Shown here one piece after another: positions 9,358 to 18,286 of a DNA stretch of 64,000 nt. The position numbers and the translations under genes were made by a program. The stretch spans positions 1,759 through 65,758 of the forward strand of contig NZ_JACYOF010000015.1 of assembly GCF_014932895.1 (NCBI RefSeq). The letters run 5' to 3'. The notes below the pieces were generated by a model that was not told the DNA's origin, searched no databases, and saw only the letters and a list, made by a program, of their open reading frames with translations. The first letter of the stretch is position 1, and the number at the start of each line of letters is the position of its first letter. The stretch comes from Bacillus thuringiensis. Lineage in GTDB: Bacteria; Bacillota; Bacilli; Bacillales; Bacillaceae_G.

Positions 9358-9864
9358 TTAAACTTTTCTATAATATCTATTAGAAATAAATTGTTCATCT
9401 ACTTTATTTGAATAGCTCTTTTGTTCATTTTGAAAGACAAATCCTCTTGCTTCATAGAATGGTATCCCTTTTTGATTTCCTTTGGCTACTGATACCCATT
9501 GCTCTGATGCTCCATTTTGTATTTGAACCTGTGTTAAAGTGTTTAATAAAAGAGTACCAATTCCTTCACCTCTTCGGTTTGGATCTAAATAAAGAACAAA
9601 TACTTCTCCTTTATTTTTACCAATCATTCCTCCTCCAATTGCTCCTAGGACTTTATTATCTTCAACAGCAACAAACCATCCGTCCCAGTCTTTACCTGGA
9701 TTTGTAATTTCCATGCTAATTCTCTCATAATTATAGAACTCTTTAATAATTCTTTCTATGTACTCATTAGAGTGACTATCGTTATAAGTCGCTTTATATC
9801 CATTTGTACATACTTCAGCAATACCTTCTACGTGTTTAAGATTCGCCTTTTTTACAGTAATCAA
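9358..9864 (-). CDS. GNAT-family N-acetyltransferase
   Basis: 168 residues. The acetyl-CoA binding motif A is visible as VLYLDPNRRGEGIGTLLLNTL (about residues 90-110), with the R/Q-x-x-G-x-G/A signature RRGEGIG. The C-terminal motif B (GIPFYEARGFVFQNEQKSY) is also typical. The enzyme transfers an acetyl group from acetyl-CoA to an amine; the acceptor is unknown. The gene is monocistronic and divergent from the MFS exporter. Confidence 0.88.
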   Translation of the reverse strand: MITVKKANLKHVEGIAEVCTNGYKATYNDSHSNEYIERIIKEFYNYERISMEITNPGKDWDGWFVAVEDNKVLGAIGGGMIGKNKGEVFVLYLDPNRRGEGIGTLLLNTLTQVQIQNGASEQWVSVAKGNQKGIPFYEARGFVFQNEQKSYSNKVDEQFISNRYYRKV

Positions 9865-10021
9865 TATCTTCTCCTCCTCGTTTCTTACACCTCAACTTTA
9901 TAATCACTATTTTATCAATTGATTTTTCCTACTTGTAACACGGATGTTGCTATAAAAAATAGCAATATTAATAACGAAAGAGGTCCTCTTATTATCGTAA
10001 CCTTTATATGAGGTGACTTAT

Positions 10022-11260
10022 ATGAATCTAAAAGTATTAAGGAACAGAAATATTGTCTTTTATATAGCCGGCGCAGGGGCTTCTAGTTTAGGTGATGTTG
10101 TTTCAGGTTTAGCTTTCCTCTTCCTGGCTTATGAATTAACGGGATCAGGTCTCCATACAACAGGTATAGCCATTTCACAAGCTCTACCCTATCTTTTGTT
10201 TGGACTGATTGGGGGAGTGTTTGCGGATTGGGTAAATAAAAAATCTTTATTGATCCTCATTGATCTTATTCGAGTTCCTATCATTTTTTCCTTAGTTTTA
10301 ATTTATCAATTTGGATTGTTGAACTATTGGTACTTAATCGTGGTTAGCTTTGTTATTCAGACCTTAGGTTGTTTCTTTAACCCGTCACATCGTGCTATCT
10401 TACCAATAATCACAAAAGAGGAAGAAAGAACAACCACCAATAGCTTGTTAGATACAGTAACCAGAGGTGTTCAAGTATTATCTCCTCTAGTTGTTGTAGG
10501 ATTTATACATACCATTGGAGAAATCCACTTCTTTACATTAGATGCGATTACCTATCTTATCAGTGCTTTTTTTATAGGTAAAATTCAAGTTAAGGAAGAT
10601 AGCCCTTCCCTTACTGAACGTAATAAACCATTTCACATATTTTACTCTATTAAAGAATTTGGTATATGGCTAAAATCTGAAGTTACACTTAAAAAGTTGT
10701 TTTTAGTCACCTTCATCATGGTTTTCTGTAATACCTGGGTATGGCAGGTTGGCTTATTGTTACAAATTATAGAAAATGTTCCTAATGGTGAACATTGGTA
10801 TAGCATTCTCTTGGGATGGTATGGTGCTGCTGTTGTGATAACAAATATACTGATTCCATTTATCTGGAAGGAACTAACGATTAAGATTTATTTCTTAGGT
10901 TTCATTATCTGGAGTGTGGGTATCGTTATTTTGGGTGTTTCATACCAGCTGCCTTTATACTTTCTTGGAGTTTTTATAACTGCCGTAGGTTTACCTATAG
11001 CAAGTCTTTCGAGAGTATATTTACTACAAAAGCTCCTTCCTAAAGATAAATTAGGACGTGGATTTAGTTTTAACGCGGTACTTTTATATTTTTCTAATGT
11101 CGTATCTCTAGGTTTATTTGGATATTTTTCTTCCTTTGTCTCTACACATGCACTATTTAAAGTTTGTGGTGGATTAATGCTCTTTTTTACATTGGTTTAC
11201 CATGTTAGTTTTTTACGAAAAGTTCCAGGAGTATCTCCATACAGACGTTTGAATAGCTGA
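10022..11260 (+). CDS. MFS-family exporter (MFS_3/EntS-like)
   Basis: About 412 residues from ATG 10022, chosen because GAGGTG lies 6 bp before it; an in-frame GTG at 10013 overlaps that ribosome site. Twelve hydrophobic segments are visible. The MFS signature after helix 2 appears as GGVFADWVNKKSLLILIDLIR (about residues 62-82). Such proteins export macrolides or siderophores by proton antiport; the substrate here is unknown. The last 64 bp overlap, tail to tail, the 3' end of the AraC-like pseudogene, so the C-terminus VPGVSPYRRLNS is read from antisense of a helix-turn-helix gene. The original C-terminus may have been replaced by a deletion. Confidence 0.85.
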   Translation: MNLKVLRNRNIVFYIAGAGASSLGDVVSGLAFLFLAYELTGSGLHTTGIAISQALPYLLFGLIGGVFADWVNKKSLLILIDLIRVPIIFSLVLIYQFGLLNYWYLIVVSFVIQTLGCFFNPSHRAILPIITKEEERTTTNSLLDTVTRGVQVLSPLVVVGFIHTIGEIHFFTLDAITYLISAFFIGKIQVKEDSPSLTERNKPFHIFYSIKEFGIWLKSEVTLKKLFLVTFIMVFCNTWVWQVGLLLQIIENVPNGEHWYSILLGWYGAAVVITNILIPFIWKELTIKIYFLGFIIWSVGIVILGVSYQLPLYFLGVFITAVGLPIASLSRVYLLQKLLPKDKLGRGFSFNAVLLYFSNVVSLGLFGYFSSFVSTHALFKVCGGLMLFFTLVYHVSFLRKVPGVSPYRRLNS

Positions 11261-12027
11261 TTATATACGGAAACAGATGAAAAACCGCAATTAAGTGCAA
11301 TATCTAATATGCTTTTATTCGTTTTTTTCAAATCTTCTTGGCTACGTATTATGCGATAAACCTGTAGCCAGGAATATGGTGACAAACCCGTAATTTCTTT
11401 AAATAAGTGAGCAAATTGATATTTACTAAGATTAGAGATGAGCGCCATTTCATCTAAAGTCCATTGGCGTTGATAGTCTTCCATCATCGCTTCCATAGAT
11501 TTATATATCAAGGGACTGACGGTTTTATAACTATTTACATTCCATGTTTGAACATGATTTCCAACTGTGTTTTTAATCAACAGGATGGCTAATTGGGCCA
11601 AGCTATGGTCCAAAAAAAGAGCCACTGAATTATCTATATTTTCATTGTACATAGATACATATTCACTTACAAAAAGAGCCCACTGGGTTATCTGGGGATT
11701 CTTTTGAATAGAATTTGCGAATTGAATATCCTAATTATTAGAGTTAATCGAATTTGCTATTTCATTTAAGAACAAAGGATCTAGTTCTATAAGAAATTTT
11801 TGGTCTTCTACGGTAAGCTGCTTATGTTCATCGTATGGATTAAAAATCATGAATTGTTCCTTTGAAAGAGAAAAGTCATTTCTTTTCATTTGGTAATTCA
11901 TAGTTCCGTTTATTGAAAAGATCATTTTATAACAATTATCATAGCGCCAGATGCTCTCTTTCTTTTTATCATTGGTAGAAAGTAGGGCTCCTGTTGAACG
12001 TTCAATAAGTATCTTTTTATTAGTCAC
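11197..12027 (-). pseudogene. AraC-family regulator broken by an in-frame TAG
   Basis: One continuous frame of 276 codons interrupted only by TAG at 11733-11731. The N-terminal part (from ATG 12027) is a cupin-like sensor (YDNCYKMIFSINGTMNYQMKR). The C-terminal part carries two helix-turn-helix motifs ending FKEITGLSPYSW and FSSVSVYNQLFKRLYGDTPGTFRKK, the AraC signature. Removing the stop gives an ordinary full-length regulator. The downstream part has ATG 11652 and might be made alone, but without a clear ribosome site. It may once have controlled the MFS exporter next to it. Confidence 0.8.
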
Positions 12028-12259
12028 ATGATCACCACCATGTTTATTTAGATTTACCTATATCTTATCATAAAGGAAATTACCATAAAAAGTATAACGA
12101 CCTCCCTTAAACGAACGTTTTAGGGAAGAATTTTTACTCATCTATAATTCATTGGATTTTAATGTTTTTCATTCCCTAAAAGCTTCCCTTTAACATCTTC
12201 CCAAAAATTGACTCCAAATCTGAATTAGGGAATAATTATTTTGGAGGGAGTGAATTAAA

Positions 12260-12466
12260 ATGGGGAAAATCTTTGGATATGCTAGGGTTTCTACTCAAGA
12301 CCAAAATTTAGATCTTCAAATTGACTCTTTAAAGAAAGCAGGCGCAGCTGTTATTTATAAAGAAAAAATAACAGGAACAAAAAAAGAACGCCCTGAATTA
12401 GAACAACTCTTAAAAGCTATAAGTGAAGGCGATTCTTATGTGCAGCAACGAGGTATAAAAGTATAA
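12260..12466 (+). pseudogene. Serine resolvase fragment (Tn3 type), N-terminal part only
   Basis: Begins GKIFGYARVSTQDQNLDLQIDSLKKAGA with the catalytic serine in YARVS, then KITGTKKERPELEQLLKAISEGDS, matching the first 63 residues of Tn3/plasmid resolvases (usual length about 185). It ends abruptly where the GTATAAAA array starts; the DNA-binding domain is gone. The AACGAACGTT motif inside CCCTTAAACGAACGTTTTAGGG at about 12113 might be a remnant of its recombination site. Confidence 0.85.
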
Positions 12467-12515
12467 AAGTATAAAAGTATAAAAGTATAAAAGTATAAAA
12501 GTATACTTTTATAAA
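12453..12515. repeat. Six perfect 8-bp GTATAAAA repeats plus inverted half-site
   Basis: Units start at 12453, 12461, 12469, 12477, 12485 and 12493, followed by GTATAC and TTTTATAAAAA. The unit matches the iterons around the par operon. Eight-base spacing would place bound ribbon-helix-helix proteins side by side along the helix, as in known centromeres of this protein fold. Confidence 0.8.
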
Positions 12516-12572
12516 AATCGAAACTGCTGATTTTTAGTAGTAAATTTCATATAATAAGAGTACAAAATTAGA

Positions 12573-12626
12573 GTAGCCTTGCTTTAGTAGGCGCGAAAAA
12601 ATGGGTGTAGCCTTACCTTAGTAGGC
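12573..12626. repeat. Pair of 20-bp direct repeats
   Basis: GTAGCCTTGCTTTAGTAGGC (12573-12592) and GTAGCCTTACCTTAGTAGGC (12607-12626), 18 of 20 identical, 34 bp apart. Each contains GCCT and AGGC as inverted ends. Lies in the leader of the topoisomerase gene. Confidence 0.6.
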
Positions 12627-12643
12627 ACAAGAAAAGAATTTTA

Positions 12644-12711
12644 AAAGTAGGGAGAGTTTTCTTCCTACTTTTTTTGTTTTTAGGGGCACAAGTCCATGCT
12701 GCTCCTTTTTT
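12644..12711 (+). terminator. Two successive terminator hairpins before topoisomerase gene
   Basis: First hairpin: AAAGTAGG (12644-12651) with CCTACTTT (12664-12671) and a T run. Second: AGGGGCA (12682-12688) with TGCTCCT (12700-12706) and six T. Both lie within 105 bp of the topoisomerase start, so leader control is possible. Confidence 0.6.
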
Positions 12712-12747
12712 GTATACAAATTTTAATAATGAGAGGAAGTTAAAAAC

Positions 12748-15279
12748 ATGTCCGTATTAATCCTAGCAGAGAAACCGAATCAAGCGAAAGCGTATGCTGA
12801 AGCATTCCCGAAAGTTGAAAAGAGGGAGGGGCACTTTTATGTTCCACCTTGTTCTTTATTACCAAGTGGAGGGAATATCACTTGGGCTTATGGGCATCTA
12901 GTAGAATTGAAATCCCCTCAAGATTATAAAAAGGAATGGGTAAAATGGGATTTGTCACAATTACCAATTTTACCTTTACGCTATGAATATAAAGTGTCGG
13001 TTGATAAGAAAAAACAATTTAATATTATTAAGAAATTAATGAAGGAAGCTGAAATAATACAAATTTCAACAGATATTGACAGAGAAGGGGAAGCAATTGC
13101 AAGGATTGATAATCCAGGAAGCTGGATGTACACATAAAAAGATTAAACGCCTATGGATCAATAGCTTAGAAGTAGATGAAATAAAAAAAGGTTTCCAAAA
13201 CTTAAAACCAGGAGAAGATTTTGAAAGTATGTTTGAGGAAGCGCAAGCTCGTCAACTTAGTGATTGGATTGTTGGTATGAATGCCAGTAGGCTATATACC
13301 CTCCTTTTACGTCAGAAAGGCGTTCAAGGGGTCTACAGTGTGGGCAGATGCCAAACGCCAGCATTATGCTTAATAAATAAGCGACAACAGGAAATTAAAA
13401 ACTTTAAGCCAATGCCATTCTTTGAATTAGAAGCACAATTTACTTCTCCAAATGGTGTATATATGGGGCGTTATAAAGAGAGATTTGCTACTAAAGGAGA
13501 ATTAATAAACTTGCTGCAGCAACATAGTCTTTCTGAAAATAACAGTCAACAAGGCATGATTAAATCTGTAGAAGTAAAACCAAAACAACAAGAAGCGCCA
13601 AAATTATTCTCTCTTTCTTCTATACAAGCTTTGGCCAACAAAAAATATAAGTATTCACCAGCTGACGTTTTAAAAGGGATTCAGGAGTTATATGAAGCGA
13701 GATTAGTAACATATCCCCGTACAGACTGTAATTACATTACAGAATGTGAATTTGAGTATTTAAAAAAGAATTTGAAGGGTTATCAATCTATTGCAGGTGT
13801 GAATTTCCAACCGCATTCATTAACTGCAAATAAGCGCTATGTCGATAACAAAAAAGTCCAGGAACACTATGCAATTGTATTAACTAAAAATGTTCCTTCA
13901 AAAGAAACGATTGCAAAATTATCTGATAAACAAAGAAATTTATATATGGAAGTGTTAAAGAGTGTATTAGGCATGTTCCATGCGCCTTATATATATGAAG
14001 AAACAGTTATAACAAGTGATATGAACGGTCTGTTGTTCACCACAAAAGGAAAGGCAGAAAAGTCCTTAGGATGGAAAGAGTTGTATGTGACGGATAAAAT
14101 TGAGGAAGAGGACAATCAAAAGAAAGTATCTATTTTACCTGTAGTTAAACAAGGTGAATTTGTCCAGGGCTTAGTAAAATCAAAAGAGGGTGTGACTACG
14201 CCACCCAAACCATATACAGAAGGTCAATTGATTACCATGATGAAAACGTGTGGTTCTTCAGTAGAAGATGAGGAAAGTAGAGATATTCTTAAAGAAGTAG
14301 AGGGATTGGGGACGGAATCAACTCATGCTGGCATTATAGAAACGCTGAAAAAACAAGGGTACATAGAAGTGAAACGGATTGAACTACTCACCACTTAACG
14401 TCCTTACGGACTGTTTGAAGTGGGAGATTCCTGTGAACACCGATGTATCCACCGGTTATCTTAGCAGGCTCTACCCGTAGTCCCTACGGTGAAAACATAA
14501 GTATCTTGTACGTTGACTCACCACACTCCCTACTTTAGCTTGGTTTTCGCAACTTCGGCAAGCGTGGGGCGAAAGAACGTTGAAGATTTTACGGTTGCAA
14601 CATTTTTCTGCAACCAACCTCATATCTTCAGTTTTCAAAGAGCAATCTGTACAAGTAAATGATAGCAAACATGTTGGCTTATGCCAACCGACATTCATCT
14701 CCCACCTAAAATTGGTGCTTCACACCTTCACATTTTTGAGGAAGGAGTCTTCTGTCGGAAAACGATAAAGTGAGTGTTACACCAAAAGGAGAAATCCTTT
14801 GTGAATCAGTTCAGGGAACGTTGCTAGCGAAACCTGAAATGACAGCGAAGTGGTAAGGGTATTTGCGTAAAATCGGTAAAAATCAAGGCTCTAAGGATGT
14901 ATTTGTGAGTCAAACTAGCAAGTTTACAAAGGATCTAATTGAAGGAGCTACAAAGTCTATTGGTAAGCTGGAAATAGATACTAAAATTCAAAAAATGAAA
15001 TCGAAAGATACGGTCGGTAAATGCCCGAAATGTGGGGAAGATGTTGTGAACCGTAAAACATTCTATGGGTGCAGCGGTTATAAGGAAGGATGTAAATTCT
15101 CAATTCCAGGAGAATATTTGACTAAGAAAATTTCGGAAGCAAATGCAAAGAAATTATTAGAAGGCAAGAAAACAGGTGTAATTAAGAAAATGAAAGGTAC
15201 ATCGGAGAAGGAGTTCGACGGTTATTTGAAATTATCACAATCGGGTAGGCTAGAACTTGAATTTGCTACAAAAAAATAA
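12748..15279 (+). pseudogene. topB: DNA topoisomerase III, inactivated by three lesions
   Basis: The pieces together give a normal type IA topoisomerase: TOPRIM start SVLILAEKPNQAKAYAEAF, acidic motif STDIDREGEAIAR, catalytic tyrosine region LVTYPRTDCNY, and a C-terminal zinc ribbon KCPKCGEDVV-GCSGYKEGCKF. Lesion 1 is a one-base insertion (extra G near 13103), which moves the frame so that RLIIQEAG becomes RIDNPGSW. Lesion 2 is insertion of a 386-bp non-coding element at 14379-14764. Lesion 3 is TAA at 14854-14856, probably from GAA. Excising the element restores CGG-AAT-AAA-GTG across the junction, in frame. pAMbeta1-type plasmids carry a comparable topoisomerase near rep. Confidence 0.92.
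14379..14764 (-). mobile_element. tnpB-less IS200/IS605-type element, type A copy 1, inside topB
   Basis: Oriented by its ends, the left end (CGTTTTCCGACAG, minus strand) follows TTTAT (14769-14765) and the right end is TTGAACTAC. The 386 bp are nearly identical to 47128-47513 and 59988-60373. Right-end hairpin CCACTT/AAGTGG with inner GTCC/GGAC, and an internal GGTTGCA/TGCAACC stem. The reading frame of the host gene proves both boundaries and shows there was no target duplication. Confidence 0.88.
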
Positions 15280-15313
15280 CCAGGAATCATAGTAGGTAAG
15301 GGGAGAAGAAAAA

Positions 15314-15767
15314 GTGAATCTGAAAGCTGTTTTGCAAAAAGGTAAATGGGGGTTAATAGCAACTGGACTAGCGATTTTGTCCAGTTTGCTTTTCTCTTAC
15401 TATAAAGGCGAGTCTATCAATTGGAACAGGAAATGTAGCAAATGTAAATCAAAGGATAGAAATAAATTTGTTATATGTAGTTATACCTGTATTGATTGCC
15501 CCTATCATTGAAGAGGTTATATTTAGGAAGGTTTTGCCGCTTGGATTAGAAGGATTGTTAGAACGGATTAATCGAACAACTGCAATTATTATTGCTAACT
15601 GTATCTTTGCAGCGGTGCATTTTGATTGGTTTTTCTTCCCTTACTTTGTAAATGGTTGTTTATATGCATGGAGTTACGAAAAGATGAAAGATTTGAAAGT
15701 ACCAATTTTAGCTCATATCTCATATAATGCATTTGTATTTTTGGCAACAAGCTTTTTAGTTAATTAA
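15314..15767 (+). pseudogene. CPBP-family membrane protease, frameshifted
   Basis: The first frame (GTG 15314, ribosome site AAGGGGAGA) encodes one membrane helix ending near FSYYKGES. The rest is in another frame from about 15420 (LSIGTGNVANVNQRIEINLLYVVIPVLIAPIIEEVIFRK). The conserved CPBP motifs are all in the second part: EEVIFRK (EExxxR), FAAVHF (FxxxH) and HISYNAF (HxxxN). One frameshift between about 15385 and 15425 separates them. The family includes Rce1-like intramembrane proteases, often linked to bacteriocin immunity. A shorter product from ATG 15468 would keep the active-site motifs. Confidence 0.75.
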
Positions 15768-15789
15768 CATGGCGCTATAGCAATTAGTT

Positions 15790-15833
15790 AAATAAAAGGA
15801 CTTCATAACTACTTATGGAGTCCTTTTTATTTA
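15790..15833. terminator. Strong terminator after CPBP gene
   Basis: AAATAAAAGGACTTCATA pairs with TATGGAGTCCTTTTTATTT, nearly perfect, loop of about 6. Confidence 0.85.
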
Positions 15834-15851
15834 ACTTCTATTTTGTGCACA

Positions 15852-15891
15852 TGTGTAAATGTGAACTCGTGTAAATGTTCACATTTACACA
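15852..15891. repeat. Perfect 15-bp inverted repeat with 10-bp spacer
   Basis: TGTGTAAATGTGAAC (15852-15866) and GTTCACATTTACACA (15877-15891); the spacer holds another GTGTAAAT. It directly precedes GGAGG and an ATG, so it may be an operator or a hairpin over a ribosome site. Confidence 0.8.
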
Positions 15892-15892
15892 A

Positions 15893-16035
15893 ATGGAGGA
15901 AGTAACGTGGAATAATATGAAGTTGGATAAGAAGAGCAATATTCTTGTGAATATTGTGGAGTTGGGTTTATGAAAGGTGCATATAACTATGAAATTTGTG
16001 CTAACTGTGCGATAGAACACGGGCATTTGGACTAA
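15893..16035 (+). pseudogene. Decayed small zinc-ribbon-like gene
   Basis: ATG 15893 reads MEEVTWNNMKLDKKSNIL and stops at 15974. A neighbouring frame reads EEQYSCEYCGVGFMKGAYNYEICANCAIEHGHLD to TAA 16035, with two CxxC pairs. A single shift near 15930 would join them. No family recognised; could instead be two chance frames. Confidence 0.3.
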
Positions 16036-16205
16036 ATAATAGCCGTTAAATTATAGCCTAATGGTGAAGAAATTAGGCTATAGTATTAATTGGCAAAGGG
16101 GTGGGGAAATGGACAGTAACCTTTACAAGTTTTTTACATAACATTCATATATCCAGAGTTTTTGATAAGTGCTAAAATTTGAATTTTGTACAAATTGTAA
16201 GTAAT

Positions 16206-16237
16206 AAAAAAGGACAGTTAAAAACTGTCCTTTTTTC
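16206..16237. terminator. Terminator
   Basis: AAAAAAGGACAGT pairs with ACTGTCCTTTTTT. The same hairpin is present at 44451-44482, at the start of the second copy of this module. The hairpin TATAGCCTAAT/ATTAGGCTATA at 16052-16082 has no T run. Confidence 0.85.
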
Positions 16238-16481
16238 TATCTTTTAAAGATAGTTACCGAACAGGTAATTTAGGGTTTTGGGGTATAAGATGATTAACAT
16301 CTCATTGATAGTGTATGTAAGTAATACAAAATGGCTTGTACAATTGTTGAAATTAGTAATTTTTATTTTATATAAATTAGCTAATTGGGCAATTGATAGA
16401 GGAAGAACATCTAATCCATTAATTTATTTCTTTCATAATATATAGTACAAATAAGTTTTTTAGGAAAAAGGGGTATATTAA

Positions 16482-16757
16482 ATGTCTTTTGAACGTAGAT
16501 GTGAATGTGATGAATGTAATAGAAATCGAAGAAAAAGGGGCCGTGAGGAAGTAAGGGAATTTGGGGGAGGTGAAGGACGAAGAAGATTAAATGGTTTACG
16601 GGAAGGCGACAAAATTAGAGTTTTTTCAGGTGGAGATCCGATTGATGGAATAGGAGTCTTTATTCGTATAGAGGATGGATTTCTTATTTGGGTAGATGCT
16701 ACCGTGAATATTAATATGACAAGCCTAGATGCTATTAGTATTCAACGAGTAATTTAA
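16482..16757 (+). CDS. Small Cys-rich, beta-barrel-like protein, probable spore protein (copy 1)
   Basis: 91 residues. Residues 1-30 are Cys/Arg/Glu-rich (RRCECDECNRNRRKRGREEV). Residues 35-91 (GLREGDKIRVFSGGDPIDGIGVFIRIEDGFLIWVDATVNINMTSLDAISIQRV) look like a five-strand Sm or SH3-like barrel, as in CotB-type spore coat modules. Orthologous copies are at 44723, 45077 and 45349. A CATAATATA motif at 16434-16442, conserved upstream of 44723, fits the -10 of sporulation sigma-K (CATAnnnTA), though no matching -35 was found. Family name not recognised; a spore role is inferred from neighbours. Confidence 0.75.
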   Translation: MSFERRCECDECNRNRRKRGREEVREFGGGEGRRRLNGLREGDKIRVFSGGDPIDGIGVFIRIEDGFLIWVDATVNINMTSLDAISIQRVI

Positions 16758-17209
16758 TAGCGCCTTAAATAAATATAAGTAAAAGATAAGGGAAAGCTCT
16801 TATCTTATTTTGTTTTTAGGAATTATTATATTATGTAGATTAAATTAAGTATTTAAATACCAAAAAAAGAAGGGATTTATATAAAATAAATTCCTTTAAT
16901 AATTTAATAGAAAGGTAGAATACATTATATGCATAGGTTTTTAATCAGGTTTGTACATTTTTAATACATTTATTTATTTTATGTAAAAGGTGCCAAGAAA
17001 TACTTTGTAGTTTTATTTCTTGGCATGGGTATTTATTTGGGTCATTTGGATGCCGACCTTACAATAGTATATGTCCGCTATATGGAATGGTTTGTTATTT
17101 ACGTTCAGTTCAGTGAGATTTAGAAAAGAAAAACACCTATTTTTTAATAGGTGTTTTTCCTGCAAATTGGCTTATAAATTAAGGGAAGTTTTTTTCTTTT
17201 ACTTATTTT
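16758..17209. other. Intergenic block shared with two other loci
   Basis: Holds a hairpin TGCCAAGAAAT/ATTTCTTGGCA (about 16991-17025) and a convergent terminator at 17128-17158 (AAAAACACCTATT/AATAGGTGTTTTT). The block from about 16980 recurs at 45770 and 60480. Confidence 0.7.
17128..17158. terminator. Terminator
   Basis: AAAAACACCTATT with AATAGGTGTTTTT; serves the minus-strand coat-like gene. Copies at 45917-45945 and about 60628-60658. Confidence 0.85.
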
Positions 17210-17626
17210 TTAAAAATCATCTCTATGATCGTGTTCGCGTTCATGTTTATGCTCATCACATTCTCTGCAATGTCTGCGACGCTTACAGCAGAAACGATCA
17301 CAATCAGGTGAATTTATAGAGACTACGTTAATTTTGTTAATCGCAATACGTGCTAATCCCGGAAAACAATCAAAGTCAGATAAAATGATTACATTGTTTC
17401 CTTGAAAACCTTGGAATGTTGCACTTGTAGGTGGTTGACAATCATATTGAATAACAATACAAGTACCAGGAGTTAATGTGTGTAAGAATGGTAATAACTC
17501 TGGATTGTTATTCATTTGTCTTCTATTGTCTTCTCTTTCGTCTTTTCTGTGATGCTCTCTATGATGTTCTCGTCTATGATGATCACATCTGTTAAAATCA
17601 CAACATCCACCAAAACCAAAACCCAT
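17210..17626 (-). CDS. His/Arg-rich plus beta-barrel spore coat-like protein (copy 1)
   Basis: 138 residues in three zones: a Gly/Cys start (MGFGFGGCCDFNRCD), a His/Arg/Glu stretch (DHHRREHHREHHRKDERED), then a conserved core at about 45-110 (LHTLTPGTCIVIQYDCQPPTSATFQGFQGNNVIILSDFDCFPGLARIAINKINVVSI) with the strand pattern of a small barrel, and a Cys/His/Asp tail. Nearly identical copies are at 45997-46410 and 60709-61116. The conserved Cys and His suggest cross-linking or metal binding, common in coat proteins. A sigma-K-like promoter is conserved upstream of all three. No family recognised. Confidence 0.8.
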   Translation of the reverse strand: MGFGFGGCCDFNRCDHHRREHHREHHRKDEREDNRRQMNNNPELLPFLHTLTPGTCIVIQYDCQPPTSATFQGFQGNNVIILSDFDCFPGLARIAINKINVVSINSPDCDRFCCKRRRHCRECDEHKHEREHDHRDDF

Positions 17627-17653
17627 AAAATTACCCCCTTTCGTTCGTCAGTA

Positions 17654-17681
17654 CATCTTATGCTCGTCTAGAAAGGATGGT
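17654..17681 (-). promoter_or_regulatory. Candidate sigma-K promoter
   Basis: On the minus strand AC, 17-bp spacer, then CATAAGATG (consensus AC-n16/17-CATAnnnTA). The same spacing and sequence precede the two other gene copies. Confidence 0.45.
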
Positions 17682-17925
17682 GTGGGTATATGAGTCTAGT
17701 TAAGTGTGGATTTTTATTTAATTATGAAATTTGTTTAATAAGGATTTTTTATGAATTGTTCTTTAAATACCATATCCTAATAATGTATAACTAAAAAAAA
17801 ATTGCCAACTTGTCTATTTCAATTCTTATGCTCGAACATATTCTATTTTGATAACTAATAATAAATTAATTAATAGAATTATATTGTTAGGTGTCAAAAT
17901 TAAAAGTAAAGGAAGGTGATAGGGA

Positions 17926-18192
17926 ATGGCTGAACTTCAAGATAATACTGAAATTGTAACTCTGTTGCAAGCATTTCAATTGGTAGGGGCGAGAGTTGTA
18001 TTATTTTTACCTTCATTTCACGTAGAAGGCTTAATTACACGAATTGGAGACAATTTTGTTACTCTTCGTCGTGGTAATGGAGAAGGCGTTGAAGTAGAAA
18101 GTAATGATAGTGGTGTGACTCTTGAAAATCCAAACCAAATTAGTGTTATGATTAGTAGCATTTTATCGGTTAGTGATGATCGAGGAGCATAA
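17926..18192 (+). CDS. Small beta-barrel protein, LSm-like
   Basis: 88 residues: NTEIVTLLQAFQLVGARVVLFLPSFHVEGLITRIGDNFVTLRRGNGEGVEVESNDSGVTLENPNQISVMISSILSVS. After a short helix, a strand pattern like Sm1 (VVLFLPSFHVEGLITRIGDNFVTL) and an Sm2-like end (SVMISSILSV) can be seen. Its C-terminal design is shared with the next gene, so they are paralogues. The start has GGAAGGTGATAGGG upstream and a terminator follows. A spore surface role is likely from context, as similar small barrels occur in CotB-type proteins; not recognised by name. Confidence 0.7.
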   Translation: MAELQDNTEIVTLLQAFQLVGARVVLFLPSFHVEGLITRIGDNFVTLRRGNGEGVEVESNDSGVTLENPNQISVMISSILSVSDDRGA

Positions 18193-18199
18193 TAAATTA

Positions 18200-18237
18200 A
18201 AAATGTACTGGGTATTATAAATACCCAGTACATTTTT
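18200..18237 (+). terminator. Terminator
   Basis: AAAATGTACTGGGTAT pairs with ATACCCAGTACATTTTT. Confidence 0.9.
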
Positions 18238-18286
18238 ATATAATCTGCTTACTATATAATACATACTTATTACAGGGGGAGCATAG

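Noticed and set aside
17071-17319. Plus-strand frame of 82 residues (also at 60570)
   Set aside because: It is the antisense of the coat-like gene end and its terminator.
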